From the NCBI GenBank assembly GCA_964477085.1, contig CAYZDF010000085.1, forward strand, positions 1-9,968: a DNA stretch of 9,968 nucleotides. The letters run 5' to 3'. Positions 1-7,202 of this stretch are shown here, in pieces (position 1 is the stretch's first letter; the number at the start of each line of letters is the position of its first letter). A program made the translations under genes and the position numbers. Origin of the DNA: Dichloromethanomonas sp964477085. Its GTDB lineage: Bacteria > Bacillota > Desulfitobacteriia > Desulfitobacteriales > Syntrophobotulaceae. Under the pieces are notes generated by a model that was not told the origin of the DNA, did not search any database, and saw only the letters and a program-made list of their open reading frames with translations.

Positions 1-1
1 G

Positions 2-427
2 AATTCCGGCCAGCAGGCTAGCGGACAAAATGACGCTGATGCCAACGCTAAAATCACTGGAGACGACTCGACGGTCAAATATGAAAGCGACAAGGTGGAA
101 TTTGAGGCCAGTTTGGATAAAGGGGTCTCTCTTCCCGACGGTTATCCTGCCAAAGATGTTCCGATCTATCCGAACGGAAGAGTAAGCCTGGCCGGAAAGG
201 ACGGCAATGGCTATGCCGTGACGATCGTTACGGATGACAGTATTGCCCAAATCTATGAATATTACGAAAAAAATATCAAACTGGACGAAATAACAATGAA
301 ACAAAACATAGAACAAACGGCCATGCTGGCAGGAACGTTCAACGGAAAAGATGTCAGCATTTTTATTTCGGTTAATGCCATGGGCCAAGATGGCAAAAAT
401 ATGATCGCAATTGGGATAAGCGAATAG
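2..427 (+). CDS. C-terminal part of a probably exported or lipid-anchored protein (5' end outside window)
   Basis: The reading frame is open from base 2 to the TAG at 425-427 and gives 141 residues with no start needed inside the window; the GTG at 95 is in frame but has no convincing ribosome site. The first 30 or so residues are rich in N, Q, S, G, D and K, like the flexible linker that follows the lipid-attached cysteine of Gram-positive lipoproteins. The rest is a compact domain beginning LPDGYPAKDVPIYPNGRV, then alternating strand-like and helical segments (YAVTIVTDDSIAQIYEYYEK; VSIFISVNAMG). The pattern 'VPIYPNG...TDDS...YYEKN' resembles small Firmicutes envelope proteins of unknown function. 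No catalytic motif is visible. A signal peptide or lipobox would lie upstream and cannot be checked, so the export claim is inference. It lies 56 bp before the 819-residue membrane protein on the same strand and could be in the same operon. Confidence 0.75.
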   Translation, partial: NSGQQASGQNDADANAKITGDDSTVKYESDKVEFEASLDKGVSLPDGYPAKDVPIYPNGRVSLAGKDGNGYAVTIVTDDSIAQIYEYYEKNIKLDEITMKQNIEQTAMLAGTFNGKDVSIFISVNAMGQDGKNMIAIGISE

Positions 428-483
428 TATCTAAGTGCCTCTTTTGATGAATTAAAATTTGTTGGATATAGAAGTGGGGCCGA

Positions 484-2943
484 ATGGATAATAAAGATAA
501 GTACTTTGGGTTAATGCTGACAGCGGTTTTTTTCTATAATGCCTGTTGGATACTGGATGCGCTGGCCGTCTTTCTTCTGGGCGGGCCGGTTCATCCGCTT
601 TTGCATGTGTTTTTCCTTCTGCTAACAATGGGCACCGGAGCTGTTTTGTTCGCGCTGTATTTTCTAAAAAGCGGTTTTGGAGCCATGGTAAAAAAAACCG
701 TGATAGCTACCTTTTTTTCTATCGTGTTGCTTGTGCTGTTTGTTTCAGTGTCATCTTTGCTGCTGACTCTTTGGTCCCGAATACTCATCCCCAGCATGGC
801 CCGGCCCGGGATGTCTAATGATATCCTGGGCGCGGGGGTCTTTCTGGTGTTGGCCTTTGTCCTGAACTGCCTATGTCTCTTTACGGCCAAAACTTGCTGC
901 CTGTACATCGGACATGGCATCGGACTCTGCGAGCTCGGTGTAGCAACTCTTGCCTCGTTAAAACAAACCTGGCAACAGCGTGGCGCTTTTATGCGGCGGG
1001 CGGTGATTCTGTTCGGATTGCTCATTCTATTTTGTTTACTCAATGATGTTTTAATCAAACTTTTAAGTGGCATCCTTCCAGGGATATTTCTGGCAAAATT
1101 TTTGTGGTATATAATCGTTTGTCTTCTTAGGGCATCGCTTGTCGTTATGGTCCTTAGAATGTGCCTGGATCTAAACAGGATCGTTAACGGGCAAGCAAGA
1201 GGGTTGGATGGAGGCACATCTATTCAGGGATTAGCTCAAAACGCACTAAAGAACGCACCAAAGAAACTCCCGCTTTTTGCAGTGGCCGTATTGGTTATCA
1301 CAATTGCCGTGGGTATCCTATCCGTCCCCGGAAGTCTTAACGGTCCGGAGAGCTTACTGAACGATATTGAATACCGGATGCTGCGGGCCGATCTGATGAT
1401 GCAGGATGAACAAAGCAGGCAGGCTGTTGCAGAGTGGGCCAAGGCGGAAGCAGACCTGGATTCTCTGCAGAAGTATCTGAAAAAAATATTGCTGAACAAA
1501 GGCGAGGACGTCGATGCTCCTCTCTATGGCATATCCTCCAAACACATTTACCCTGGCACCGCCTATGACGATTATTTTAATGTTTTGCTGGCATTTGGCG
1601 AAGAAACGGGTGAAGGAACAGACAAATATAACGCCGGAAATCTGTACCGATATATCGATGCAGTTCCGGAAACGGCTATCTGGGCCTATGGATACTACAA
1701 AGAAAAAGGAGAGAAGCTGCAGGCCCTGAAAATGTTCAATGCTGTCGTGATGCAGGGCGTTTTTACCGACCGTTTTGTTGACACCCGCAACAATTCCGTT
1801 TCCAAGCTCAAAGAGCTCTTAGCCAGGGCCGAAGAGCTTCAGGAAGATTTTAATCACCGCAAAGTCTATTCTTATATGGAAAGAGCAAAATATGAAGACC
1901 GGACCGCTCTGCTGGGCGAAATCAATAATTTCATTGTTACATACGCCGGGGATGAAGAACTCTATGCCTTTGCGGCTTCTTTGGCTGAAGAGACGGCACA
2001 GGGCGATACGGAATACGCTTATATGAAAGAATATGCTTTAAAATATTACGAATCAGCCGAACTGATCGGACCGCAGGAGACTGCTGGTGTGGTTGAATTT
2101 GTAACCTATATGCTTTATCGTTCCCTGCACAAGCAGGAAGCAGTTGATTTTGCGCGAGAGCGGTATCTTCAATATCCAGGCAATACGAATATTGCCTTGA
2201 ATTATGCCAATGCCTTAATGGAAAGCAGGAACCACGCGGAGTCCAACGAAATCCTGGCAACAATCAAAGAAGACCGCCCTTATAAAGACTATTTAATGGC
2301 CATAAACTATCTGGAACTTGATGCATATGAAAGATCCCTGGACAGCGCAGACAAGCTGGAACAAGCGCTGGCAGGGAGTACAACCGATAATGAAGCGATG
2401 GCGCAGATTGAGTTTTATATATACGGTTATATCTTGGAAGGCATCAGTTATTTGGAAAGAGATAACGACAGCAGTGGCAGTGATGCATTCGGGGAAAAAG
2501 CCCGGGCCTATATCCGCGTTGCTGAAAATCGGGAGCAGGGTTCGCTGGCATATGACAATGTAGTTGGTTTGAAGTACTGGTTTACCCAGAAATACGATCA
2601 ATCCAATGCGCTTTTTGAGTCGGCCCTGAAAAAATATCCCGAGCTGGTTTATCCGTATTTAATGATCGGCGTCAATTATCTGGAAAAGGAAGAAGTGGAA
2701 GAAGCTGGCTGTTCCAAACTGGCCGAAAAGTATTTGGTCAAATATATTGAAAAGCGTCCAGATGCGGAAGAAGCCTATTTCTGCCTAGGACATATTTACA
2801 AGTACCAGAATGATCCGGTGAAAGCCAAAAGAGCTTTTAACAAAGTTATGGCTATTCTGCCTTATCATAACTATGATTATGACGCCTGGGGCATTTCCTA
2901 TCATTCCCGGGATACAATTTTGGGATTGGATGGTGAGTTGTGA
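484..2943 (+). CDS. Large polytopic membrane protein with C-terminal TPR-like repeat region
   Basis: 819 residues. About seven hydrophobic segments are visible, roughly at residues 8-32, 38-61, 72-97, 113-136, 172-192, 203-228 and 261-281, followed by a soluble region of over 500 residues. That region is helical and rich in Y, A, E and L. Its end shows recognisable TPR spacing (YPYLMIGVNYLEKEEVEEAG; EAYFCLGHIYKYQNDPVKAK, then FNKVMAILP), and degenerate helical pairs occur through roughly residues 440-640. TPRs bind proteins, so a membrane-anchored scaffold is likely. No enzymatic motif was found and the exact function is not recognised. The ATG at 484 follows a weak purine-rich site (AAGTGGGG). 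The stop TGA overlaps the next gene by 4 nt (GTGA), which suggests translational coupling to the second TPR membrane protein. Long antisense and shifted frames inside it are shadows. Confidence 0.85.
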   Translation: MDNKDKYFGLMLTAVFFYNACWILDALAVFLLGGPVHPLLHVFFLLLTMGTGAVLFALYFLKSGFGAMVKKTVIATFFSIVLLVLFVSVSSLLLTLWSRILIPSMARPGMSNDILGAGVFLVLAFVLNCLCLFTAKTCCLYIGHGIGLCELGVATLASLKQTWQQRGAFMRRAVILFGLLILFCLLNDVLIKLLSGILPGIFLAKFLWYIIVCLLRASLVVMVLRMCLDLNRIVNGQARGLDGGTSIQGLAQNALKNAPKKLPLFAVAVLVITIAVGILSVPGSLNGPESLLNDIEYRMLRADLMMQDEQSRQAVAEWAKAEADLDSLQKYLKKILLNKGEDVDAPLYGISSKHIYPGTAYDDYFNVLLAFGEETGEGTDKYNAGNLYRYIDAVPETAIWAYGYYKEKGEKLQALKMFNAVVMQGVFTDRFVDTRNNSVSKLKELLARAEELQEDFNHRKVYSYMERAKYEDRTALLGEINNFIVTYAGDEELYAFAASLAEETAQGDTEYAYMKEYALKYYESAELIGPQETAGVVEFVTYMLYRSLHKQEAVDFARERYLQYPGNTNIALNYANALMESRNHAESNEILATIKEDRPYKDYLMAINYLELDAYERSLDSADKLEQALAGSTTDNEAMAQIEFYIYGYILEGISYLERDNDSSGSDAFGEKARAYIRVAENREQGSLAYDNVVGLKYWFTQKYDQSNALFESALKKYPELVYPYLMIGVNYLEKEEVEEAGCSKLAEKYLVKYIEKRPDAEEAYFCLGHIYKYQNDPVKAKRAFNKVMAILPYHNYDYDAWGISYHSRDTILGLDGEL

Positions 2944-3794
2944 TGTCGGCTGCCGGAATGTTGCTAATCGCTGGTGCTTTGCTGAATAGCTTGCTGACCG
3001 GATTCTCGGCCGTTAATGGATGGGTGGCGGCAGCCGGTCTATTGTTAATAATCATAACAATAATACGAAAAACTTCTTTGGGCAAAAAGCTGCTACCGGA
3101 ACGCGCAGGGATCAATGGGATTCTTTCCACACTAATTATCGGTGCCGTGGTTGTTGCCCTTGTCGTTGTCCCGCTGGCATTAGTGACGGACGACAGAAGC
3201 AACCAAGAGTTGAACCGGGTACTAAAGAAAAGTGCAGCTTTGGCTGAACAGGGAGAATATGATCAAGCGTACGCGCTTTTGGAACAGTATGCTAACGGGG
3301 ATGACATACCGGAAATTATGCAGAATAAAGCTGCTGTACTGATCAGAAAAGGGGAAAGCGGACAGGCGGCCGAACTGCTGTCGCAAGTGGCACTGTATAA
3401 AAATATAGATGCTACGATGCTGTTCAATACGGGACTGTGCTATTACCAAAACGGCAGCTATAAGGATGCCGTAGATTACTTTGAAAAAGCACTTTTACTT
3501 GATCCAGAGATGTGGCTCTGCTGCAGTTATGCTGGTGAGGCTTATTACAGGTTAAAAAACTACCGTTCCGCCGAGTATTTCTATAGCGAAGCGTTGAAAA
3601 TAGCACCCGACAATCCGAATATCCATTACCGTCTGGCAAAAGTGAAAATGGATAAAATGGAATATGTCGCTGCCACCAAACTGCTGACTCAAGCCGAAAG
3701 TTATGACATGTCGGTGGAACTGGCAGCGAAAGTCGCAGAGCTTGAACAAGCGATCCGTTATTACCGTGAACTGACAGAGGATATGAATAAGTGA
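2940..3794 (+). CDS. Membrane-anchored TPR protein
   Basis: 284 residues counted from GTG 2940; ATG 2943 is the very next codon and is an equally possible start. Three hydrophobic segments lie at about residues 3-22, 26-43 and 58-82, the last ending in LVTDD. After it comes a run of TPR units: 94-120 (AEQGEYDQAYALLEQYA), 128-155, 157-190 (LFNTGLCYYQNGSYKDAVDY then FEKALLLDPE), 191-224 (AGEAYYRLKNYRSAEYFYSE, ALKIAPD) and 225-255. The 157-224 pair is close to the TPR consensus (G8, Y11, A20, F24, A27, P32 positions). It is a smaller version of the upstream gene's layout (membrane block, then TPRs), so the two products may form one complex; this is inference. The gene overlaps its upstream neighbour by 4 nt and sits 19 nt before the exported protein gene. 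No catalytic motif was seen. Confidence 0.87.
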   Translation: MMSAAGMLLIAGALLNSLLTGFSAVNGWVAAAGLLLIIITIIRKTSLGKKLLPERAGINGILSTLIIGAVVVALVVVPLALVTDDRSNQELNRVLKKSAALAEQGEYDQAYALLEQYANGDDIPEIMQNKAAVLIRKGESGQAAELLSQVALYKNIDATMLFNTGLCYYQNGSYKDAVDYFEKALLLDPEMWLCCSYAGEAYYRLKNYRSAEYFYSEALKIAPDNPNIHYRLAKVKMDKMEYVAATKLLTQAESYDMSVELAAKVAELEQAIRYYRELTEDMNK

Positions 3795-3813
3795 AGCTGT
3801 TTCGGAGGGCCGT

Positions 3814-4875
3814 ATGCTGTTGCAAGTAAATCGAAGAAACTACTTAACCGTAAAACTGTTGTCCGTTTTGTTAATTCTGGCACTTGTGATTTCTTTTTCC
3901 GTCCGTGACGTTGTGGAAGCAGGTATCGTATCTGATTTTCTGGGGCTGGAAGGATTGGAAGGCCAGTTAATTGACGGGGCAACCGATATTCTGATATCCG
4001 GAGCCGGTTTCGGCGGTGCGGTCTACGAATTGGGGAACAGCATTTATGACACTGGAGTCGGTCTAGTCAAGGTTTTCAGCGGAAGCGCCAAGGCGACGGA
4101 TTACGTGGATCTGGGGATTAACACCGTTGCTGCAGGGGCGATCATTGCCGGTATTGTGACCGGCGGGGCTTCAATCCCTGTTATTGTTGCCGTTACAGTA
4201 GGGGTGAAGATTGCCAAAGGCTTGGTCAGTTATTTCAAAGCCTATACGGCGGCCAGCCCGGCACTCAAGAAAATCGCTTCCTGGCTCAAAAAACATATTG
4301 GGAATCCGATCCTGAACTTCCTGGGTGTCTATAAACCGAATATCTATATTTACAACGATAAAGATATTGACGTAAATGTCAGAATCGAACCGTATGCCTT
4401 CATCACTGAGTCAATACCACTGTATGATCAGGATAAAGGTTGGCATGCCATGGTAAGGAACGGTTCTATCAACGGACGGAACGATTATTTATTCTATGAA
4501 GCCAGAATCCCCGATGCCGGGCTGCAAAGAGAGGAAGGGTTTATCATCCATGGAGATACGCGCCGGGAGGATATGGAGAAAATGCTTGCCAGGTATGGTT
4601 TTAACCTGGTCGAAAAAGACGATTTTTTGGAATATTGGATTTCAAAGCTATCGAATCAGCGGGATTATGTTTTCTTCCCCCAGGAGAATGATATCCTGGA
4701 GGATATTATGCCGTTGGCAGTTGCTCCGCAGCCGGACGCTATCTTCAGGATATGGTTTTTAATTGAGGAAATGGATGGGGATAAAGCGTTTACGGTTATT
4801 ACGGATACGGAAAAAATCGCAAGACAGGGCTACACCGTCGTGGAATGGGGCGGTATTATGGCCGGCGATACTTAA
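3814..4875 (+). CDS. Exported protein with glycine-rich hydrophobic region and C-terminal KPxIYxY...YTVVEWGG domain of unknown function
   Basis: 353 residues. The ATG at 3814 is preceded by a strong ribosome site, GGAGGG at 3804-3809. The N-terminus (NRRNYLTVKLLSVLLILALV, then ISFSV) is basic then hydrophobic, a signal peptide or anchor with possible cleavage near VVEA-G at about residue 36. Residues 50-142 are glycine- and alanine-rich with a long hydrophobic stretch at 103-133 (TVAAGAIIAGIVTGGASIPV onward), which could insert in a membrane or pack as helices. From residue 174 (KPNIYIY) to 347 (YTVVEWGG) the protein matches, from memory, a common Gram-positive extracellular domain of the form KPVIYLYP...GW...YLYWE...GF.V.G......YWL......P.P..V.R......GFTVVEWGG. 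Matching pieces here are GWHAMVRNG (209-217), YLFYEA (225-230), EGFIIHGDT (241-249), FLEYW (271-275) and PQPDAIFRIWF (305-315). That domain has no function I can name. It is the last gene of the TPR membrane-protein cluster. Confidence 0.85.
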   Translation: MLLQVNRRNYLTVKLLSVLLILALVISFSVRDVVEAGIVSDFLGLEGLEGQLIDGATDILISGAGFGGAVYELGNSIYDTGVGLVKVFSGSAKATDYVDLGINTVAAGAIIAGIVTGGASIPVIVAVTVGVKIAKGLVSYFKAYTAASPALKKIASWLKKHIGNPILNFLGVYKPNIYIYNDKDIDVNVRIEPYAFITESIPLYDQDKGWHAMVRNGSINGRNDYLFYEARIPDAGLQREEGFIIHGDTRREDMEKMLARYGFNLVEKDDFLEYWISKLSNQRDYVFFPQENDILEDIMPLAVAPQPDAIFRIWFLIEEMDGDKAFTVITDTEKIARQGYTVVEWGGIMAGDT

Positions 4876-5167
4876 TCACAGTCTTGTTCAGCATCTTTTT
4901 TTATCTCCTCAAGGCACGTTCATAAAGTCGTGTTGATATAGAAGAAATAGCCTTGTTTTGAAACTATTCCGTAGATTTTATCTTAAAACTTGAGTGTGTA
5001 GTCTGTTCCCGTGGACGAGAGTTTACGGGACTTTTTTGCGTAGGAAGTCTTGCTTTAGGGCAGAAGTATACCAAATGTGCGTAAAAGAAGAGTGTTTTGA
5101 ATATTTGTATTTGGAAAATTGTAACCAGATAGAATTTAGTTAAAAATTCACATTTCACATTTCTTCC
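4876..5167. other. AT-rich intergenic stretch without a supported gene
   Basis: This stretch follows the envelope gene cluster. All frames are broken by stops and no ribosome site with a following frame was seen. A T7 run near 4900 has no stem in front of it. The only structured element is the hairpin at 5007-5037, listed separately. The sequence leads without a clear border into the histidine kinase relic. Confidence 0.6.
5007..5037 (+). terminator. Possible rho-independent terminator of the envelope cluster
   Basis: TCCCGT (5007-5012) pairs exactly with ACGGGA (5025-5030) across a 12-nt loop, and T6 (5032-5037) follows one base later. The stem is short (6 bp) and the loop large, so strength is uncertain. 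It lies about 130 nt after the stop of the exported protein gene and is the only terminator-like element on the + strand there. Confidence 0.5.
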
Positions 5168-5389
5168 ATTCAAAAAACACTTTGCTTAATTAACTATACG
5201 GGCAAGAATAAAAAAAAAACTATCCGGCAAAAAGTTGCGGAGAGAAAGGTTAAAATGGAAGTGACCGATACCGGCTTAGAGCTGTACATCGTCAAACAGG
5301 TCATGTAGCTCTTAGGTGGCGAATACGGAGTGGAATCACAGGTGGGCCATGGCAGTACATTTTGGTTTAGTTTGATAATCAGTGGCTAG
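5168..5389 (+). pseudogene. Remnant of a sensor histidine kinase ATPase (HATPase_c) domain
   Basis: One frame, read through a TAG at 5306-5308, gives an unmistakable kinase C-terminus. Before the stop it reads KVKMEVTDTG, then LELYIVKQVM. After the stop it reads LLGGEYGVESQVGHGSTFWF, then SLIISG and TAG at 5387-5389. In intact kinases these are the G1 box (V-x-DTG-x-G) and the G2 region (GLGLYIVKxxMELLGG...S..G.GS.F.F.L). Here G1 joins G2 directly, so the roughly 30-45 residues normally between them (including the F box) are missing. The TAG replaces what is normally a glutamate codon (M-E-L), consistent with a GAG-to-TAG change. The upstream piece, INYTGKNKKKTIRQKVAERK, plausibly descends from the N-box strand region but is weaker. 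No dimerisation or phospho-acceptor histidine region remains, so no active product is expected. The 5' border is approximate. Confidence 0.8.
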
Positions 5390-5483
5390 ATCAAAGAATA
5401 CTATGGGACAGAAGTATTTCATTACAAATTCGGGATCTTTAGACTGCAGTTTAAGACGCCATAACCTTTGAATCTTTTAGTGA

Positions 5484-5963
5484 CTAATGTTTCTCTTGAG
5501 CATCTTCTTTAGTGATATGAACCGTACCACGACGATGCTCAGGTGGTGCGTAGATCGCATACAACTTAAGAGGTCTGTTACCTGTGTTTATGACATTGTG
5601 CCATTTCCCGGCTGGGACCATAATCGCAAAGTCATCATAAACCCTTTGACGATAGTCCAGCCAGTCTTTTCGATCACCCATTAAAACCATTCCCTGACCT
5701 TGTTCAATACGAATGAATTGATCAAGATTAGGGTGAACTTCCAAACCAATATCGTCCCCAACATTGATACACATCAAGGTTACTTGCAAATGGTTTCCTG
5801 TCCATAAAGCTGTACGATAAGTAGTGTTCTGCTTGGTAACCTGATTAATATTAACGACAAATGGATTTGGTCCATAATCTTTAATTGGCATTAAATAATT
5901 TGCGTTATACATTGGTTTATTAACTCTATAACCATTTTGGTACGGTCTATAATAATGATTCAT
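5484..5963 (-). CDS. Single-domain cupin protein
   Basis: 159 residues from the ATG at 5963. Two in-frame upstream ATGs (5972, 5981) exist, but the sequence AAAGGA, 9 nt before the 5963 start, is correctly spaced only for this one; the frame also extends to 6068 without a ribosome site. The N-terminus is tyrosine- and asparagine-rich (MNHYYRPYQNGYRVNKPMYN). The cupin core follows. Motif 1 is GLEVHPNLDQFIRIEQGQG (73-91), where the usual HxH...E ligands appear as E75, H77 and D81/Q82. Motif 2 is VPAGKWHNVINTG (116-128), matching PxGxxHxxxN with H122. This is a small metal-binding beta-barrel resembling mannose-6-phosphate isomerase-like cupins found across Firmicutes; the substrate is unknown. 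It stands alone, convergent to the envelope cluster and divergent from the DUF1847 gene. A sigma-K-like element upstream hints at late-sporulation expression. Confidence 0.85.
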   Translation of the reverse strand: MNHYYRPYQNGYRVNKPMYNANYLMPIKDYGPNPFVVNINQVTKQNTTYRTALWTGNHLQVTLMCINVGDDIGLEVHPNLDQFIRIEQGQGMVLMGDRKDWLDYRQRVYDDFAIMVPAGKWHNVINTGNRPLKLYAIYAPPEHRRGTVHITKEDAQEKH

Positions 5964-5993
5964 ATTACTCATTCCTTTCATAGATGTTTCTTT

Positions 5994-6020
5994 TATAATA
6001 TGTGCTGTTTTGTGTTGGGT
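5994..6020 (-). promoter_or_regulatory. Possible sigma-K-type (late mother-cell) promoter of the cupin gene
   Basis: On the minus strand CATATTATA (6002-5994) fits the Bacillus sigma-K -10 pattern CATA-N3-TA, and an AC dinucleotide (6020-6019) lies 16 nt upstream, as in the sigma-K -35 pattern. No good sigma-A -35 is present at 16-18 bp. The start would be about 24 nt before the chosen ATG. The pattern is short and can arise by chance in AT-rich DNA. Confidence 0.35.
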
Positions 6021-6097
6021 GTATCTCCATAATAATTTACATCTAAATATGAAGCAGATTATGATCAATTTAATAAAAGTTTAAATGTTATGTATTT

Positions 6098-6131
6098 AAA
6101 TCCCCTAGGCGGAGGGACAGGGGATTTTTTT
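6098..6131 (+). terminator. Strong rho-independent terminator facing +, between divergent genes
   Basis: AAATCCCC (6098-6105) pairs perfectly with GGGGATTT (6120-6127) over a 14-nt loop, and the T run spans 6125-6131. It points in the + direction, yet no + strand gene lies between the kinase relic (ends 5389) and this point. It sits 15 bp before the -35 box of the DUF1847 promoter, so it would insulate that promoter from upstream transcription. Confidence 0.8.
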
Positions 6132-6145
6132 ATTATAATATGCTC

Positions 6146-6174
6146 TTGAAATTGATTTAATAAATTTGTAGAAT
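6146..6174 (+). promoter_or_regulatory. Sigma-A promoter of the DUF1847 gene
   Basis: The -35 box TTGAAA (6146-6151) and the -10 box TAGAAT (6169-6174) are separated by exactly 17 bp. Transcription would start near 6181, giving a leader of about 47 nt that contains the ribosome site AAAGGAG (6212-6218). Confidence 0.75.
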
Positions 6175-6227
6175 GTACTTATAAATGGCAGATGCCAAAA
6201 TCGGCTCGGGTAAAGGAGTTATTCAAA

Positions 6228-6887
6228 ATGAGTAAAGAAGAAAAGAAATTAAGCTGCTCTGACTGTGGACTGTCAAACTGCTATCGGTTAGACAAGAGTT
6301 TTCCGGAGTTTTGCGTTTCAGCCAATACGGATAAGGAATTGATTGAGGAAGTCAATGAGCTTTATCGCAACGATGAGTTTGTTTCAAATTTTTCCAGAGC
6401 AGCAGCGGAAATTGAAGGGTTATACTTTGGTAAAATAACACGAGTTGAAGAGATCATCCTTTTCGCAAAAAGGATTGGTGCAAAAAAAATAGGAATTGCA
6501 ACCTGCGTCGGACTCATGAATGAATCCAGAATGTTTGCCAAAGTTTTAAGTGCAAAAGGACTGGAAAGTTATTGTGTGTGCTGCAAAGTGGGAACAACTG
6601 ACAAAACAGAAGTTGGAGTAGGCGAGGAGTTCAAAATACAAAAGGACTGTCATGAATCCTTATGTAATCCTGTTTTACAAGCGAAGTTACTGAACGAGCA
6701 GAAAACAGATCTGAATGTAATCGTGGGGTTGTGTGTTGGTCATGATTCTTTATTTATTAAATTTTCTGAGGCACCTGTAACGTCTCTGATTACCAAGGAT
6801 AGGGTACTTGCTCATAACCCTGCAGCTTCACTGTATACTACCGGCTTTTATTATAAGAGACTGTTGGAAGAAAGCGATAGTAAATAA
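6228..6887 (+). CDS. DUF1847 family cysteine-rich, putative metal-binding protein
   Basis: 219 residues. The start at 6228 is chosen over the in-frame ATG at 6192 because AAAGGAG (6212-6218) lies 9 nt in front of it; the 12 extra residues have no ribosome site. The N-terminus holds a cysteine cluster, C10-x2-C13-x4-C18 and C29 (SCSDCGLSNC). Further cysteines are at 93 (GIATCVGL), 116, 118 and 119 (YCVCC), 141 and 146 (CHESLC) and 169 (VGLCVGHDS), an arrangement fit for binding a metal or an iron-sulfur cluster. The central part, RVEEIILFAKRIGAKKIGIA (72-91), looks like an alpha/beta unit. I recognise this layout as the DUF1847 family, common in strict anaerobes; its function is unknown to me. 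The gene is transcribed alone, between its own promoter and terminator, and is divergent from the cupin gene. Confidence 0.85.
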   Translation: MSKEEKKLSCSDCGLSNCYRLDKSFPEFCVSANTDKELIEEVNELYRNDEFVSNFSRAAAEIEGLYFGKITRVEEIILFAKRIGAKKIGIATCVGLMNESRMFAKVLSAKGLESYCVCCKVGTTDKTEVGVGEEFKIQKDCHESLCNPVLQAKLLNEQKTDLNVIVGLCVGHDSLFIKFSEAPVTSLITKDRVLAHNPAASLYTTGFYYKRLLEESDSK

Positions 6888-6914
6888 AAGGTATAGATAT
6901 CCCAATTATTATAG

Positions 6915-6946
6915 GAAAGACAGGTCAAAAGGCCTGTCTTTCTTAA
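6915..6946 (+). terminator. Rho-independent terminator of the DUF1847 gene
   Basis: GAAAGACAGG (6915-6924) pairs perfectly with CCTGTCTTTC (6933-6942). The helix can extend inwards by a wobble pair and a C-G pair to an AAAA loop (12 bp in all). A moderately T-rich tail follows. It begins 28 nt after the stop codon. Confidence 0.85.
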
Positions 6947-7168
6947 TTATGATTTGGTTTTTTGTCATTTCATAGGGTAATAAAGTCATAAATAAGCCTA
7001 TAGTAATTCACCTTCAGGGCTTATAATAATAAGATTTTGTTAAACGAAGACATTGGTTAATCATAAGGGGATAAACGTTGATATTATTGACAGGGAGATA
7101 ACAAAGAGGGTCGAAACAAAGCATGAGAAATAGATAAAACGAGTATTTTAAAAAAATGGTTAAAAGTC
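6947..7168. other. AT-rich intergenic stretch with one inverted repeat
   Basis: No gene with a start and ribosome site is supported here. ATAAGCC (6992-6998) and GGCTTAT (7018-7024) form a perfect 7-bp inverted repeat with a 19-nt spacer. It could be an operator or a weak hairpin, and no T run follows on either strand. The open minus-strand frames here lack ribosome sites. Confidence 0.5.
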
Positions 7169-7197
7169 TTGAAATATAGTAAAATTTCGGATATAAT
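7169..7197 (+). promoter_or_regulatory. Near-consensus sigma-A promoter of the structured leader or ncRNA
   Basis: TTGAAA (7169-7174) and a perfect TATAAT (7192-7197) are spaced by 17 bp. This is the best promoter in the window. Transcription would begin around 7203-7205, exactly where the base-paired RNA region starts and about 507 nt before the dehydrogenase start codon. Confidence 0.85.
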
Positions 7198-7202
7198 GTG
7201 CC

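Noticed and set aside
1..6. EcoRI site GAATTC at the first base, suggesting a cloned fragment end
   Set aside because: It may only reflect the library or be chance. Another GAATTC occurs at 8823, so it says nothing about the biology.
444..472. TTGATG-17-TATAGA, a sigma-A-like promoter just before the 819-residue protein gene
   Set aside because: The implied transcription start (about 479) would be only a few bases before the ATG at 484 and would leave out the ribosome site. Chance match or leaderless use is possible but unsupported.
591..1217. 208-codon minus-strand frame opposite the first membrane gene
   Set aside because: It is a shadow of the 819-residue coding frame. It is rich in R, P, S and T, has no ribosome site, and lies wholly within a well-supported gene.
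5439..5456. Imperfect palindrome around CTGCAG downstream of the cupin gene as a terminator
   Set aside because: Pairing includes wobbles and A/T pairs and no T run follows on the minus strand.
5964..6068. N-terminal extension of the cupin protein to 6068
   Set aside because: It overlaps the promoter-like element and lacks a ribosome site. AAAGGA is spaced correctly only for the ATG at 5963.
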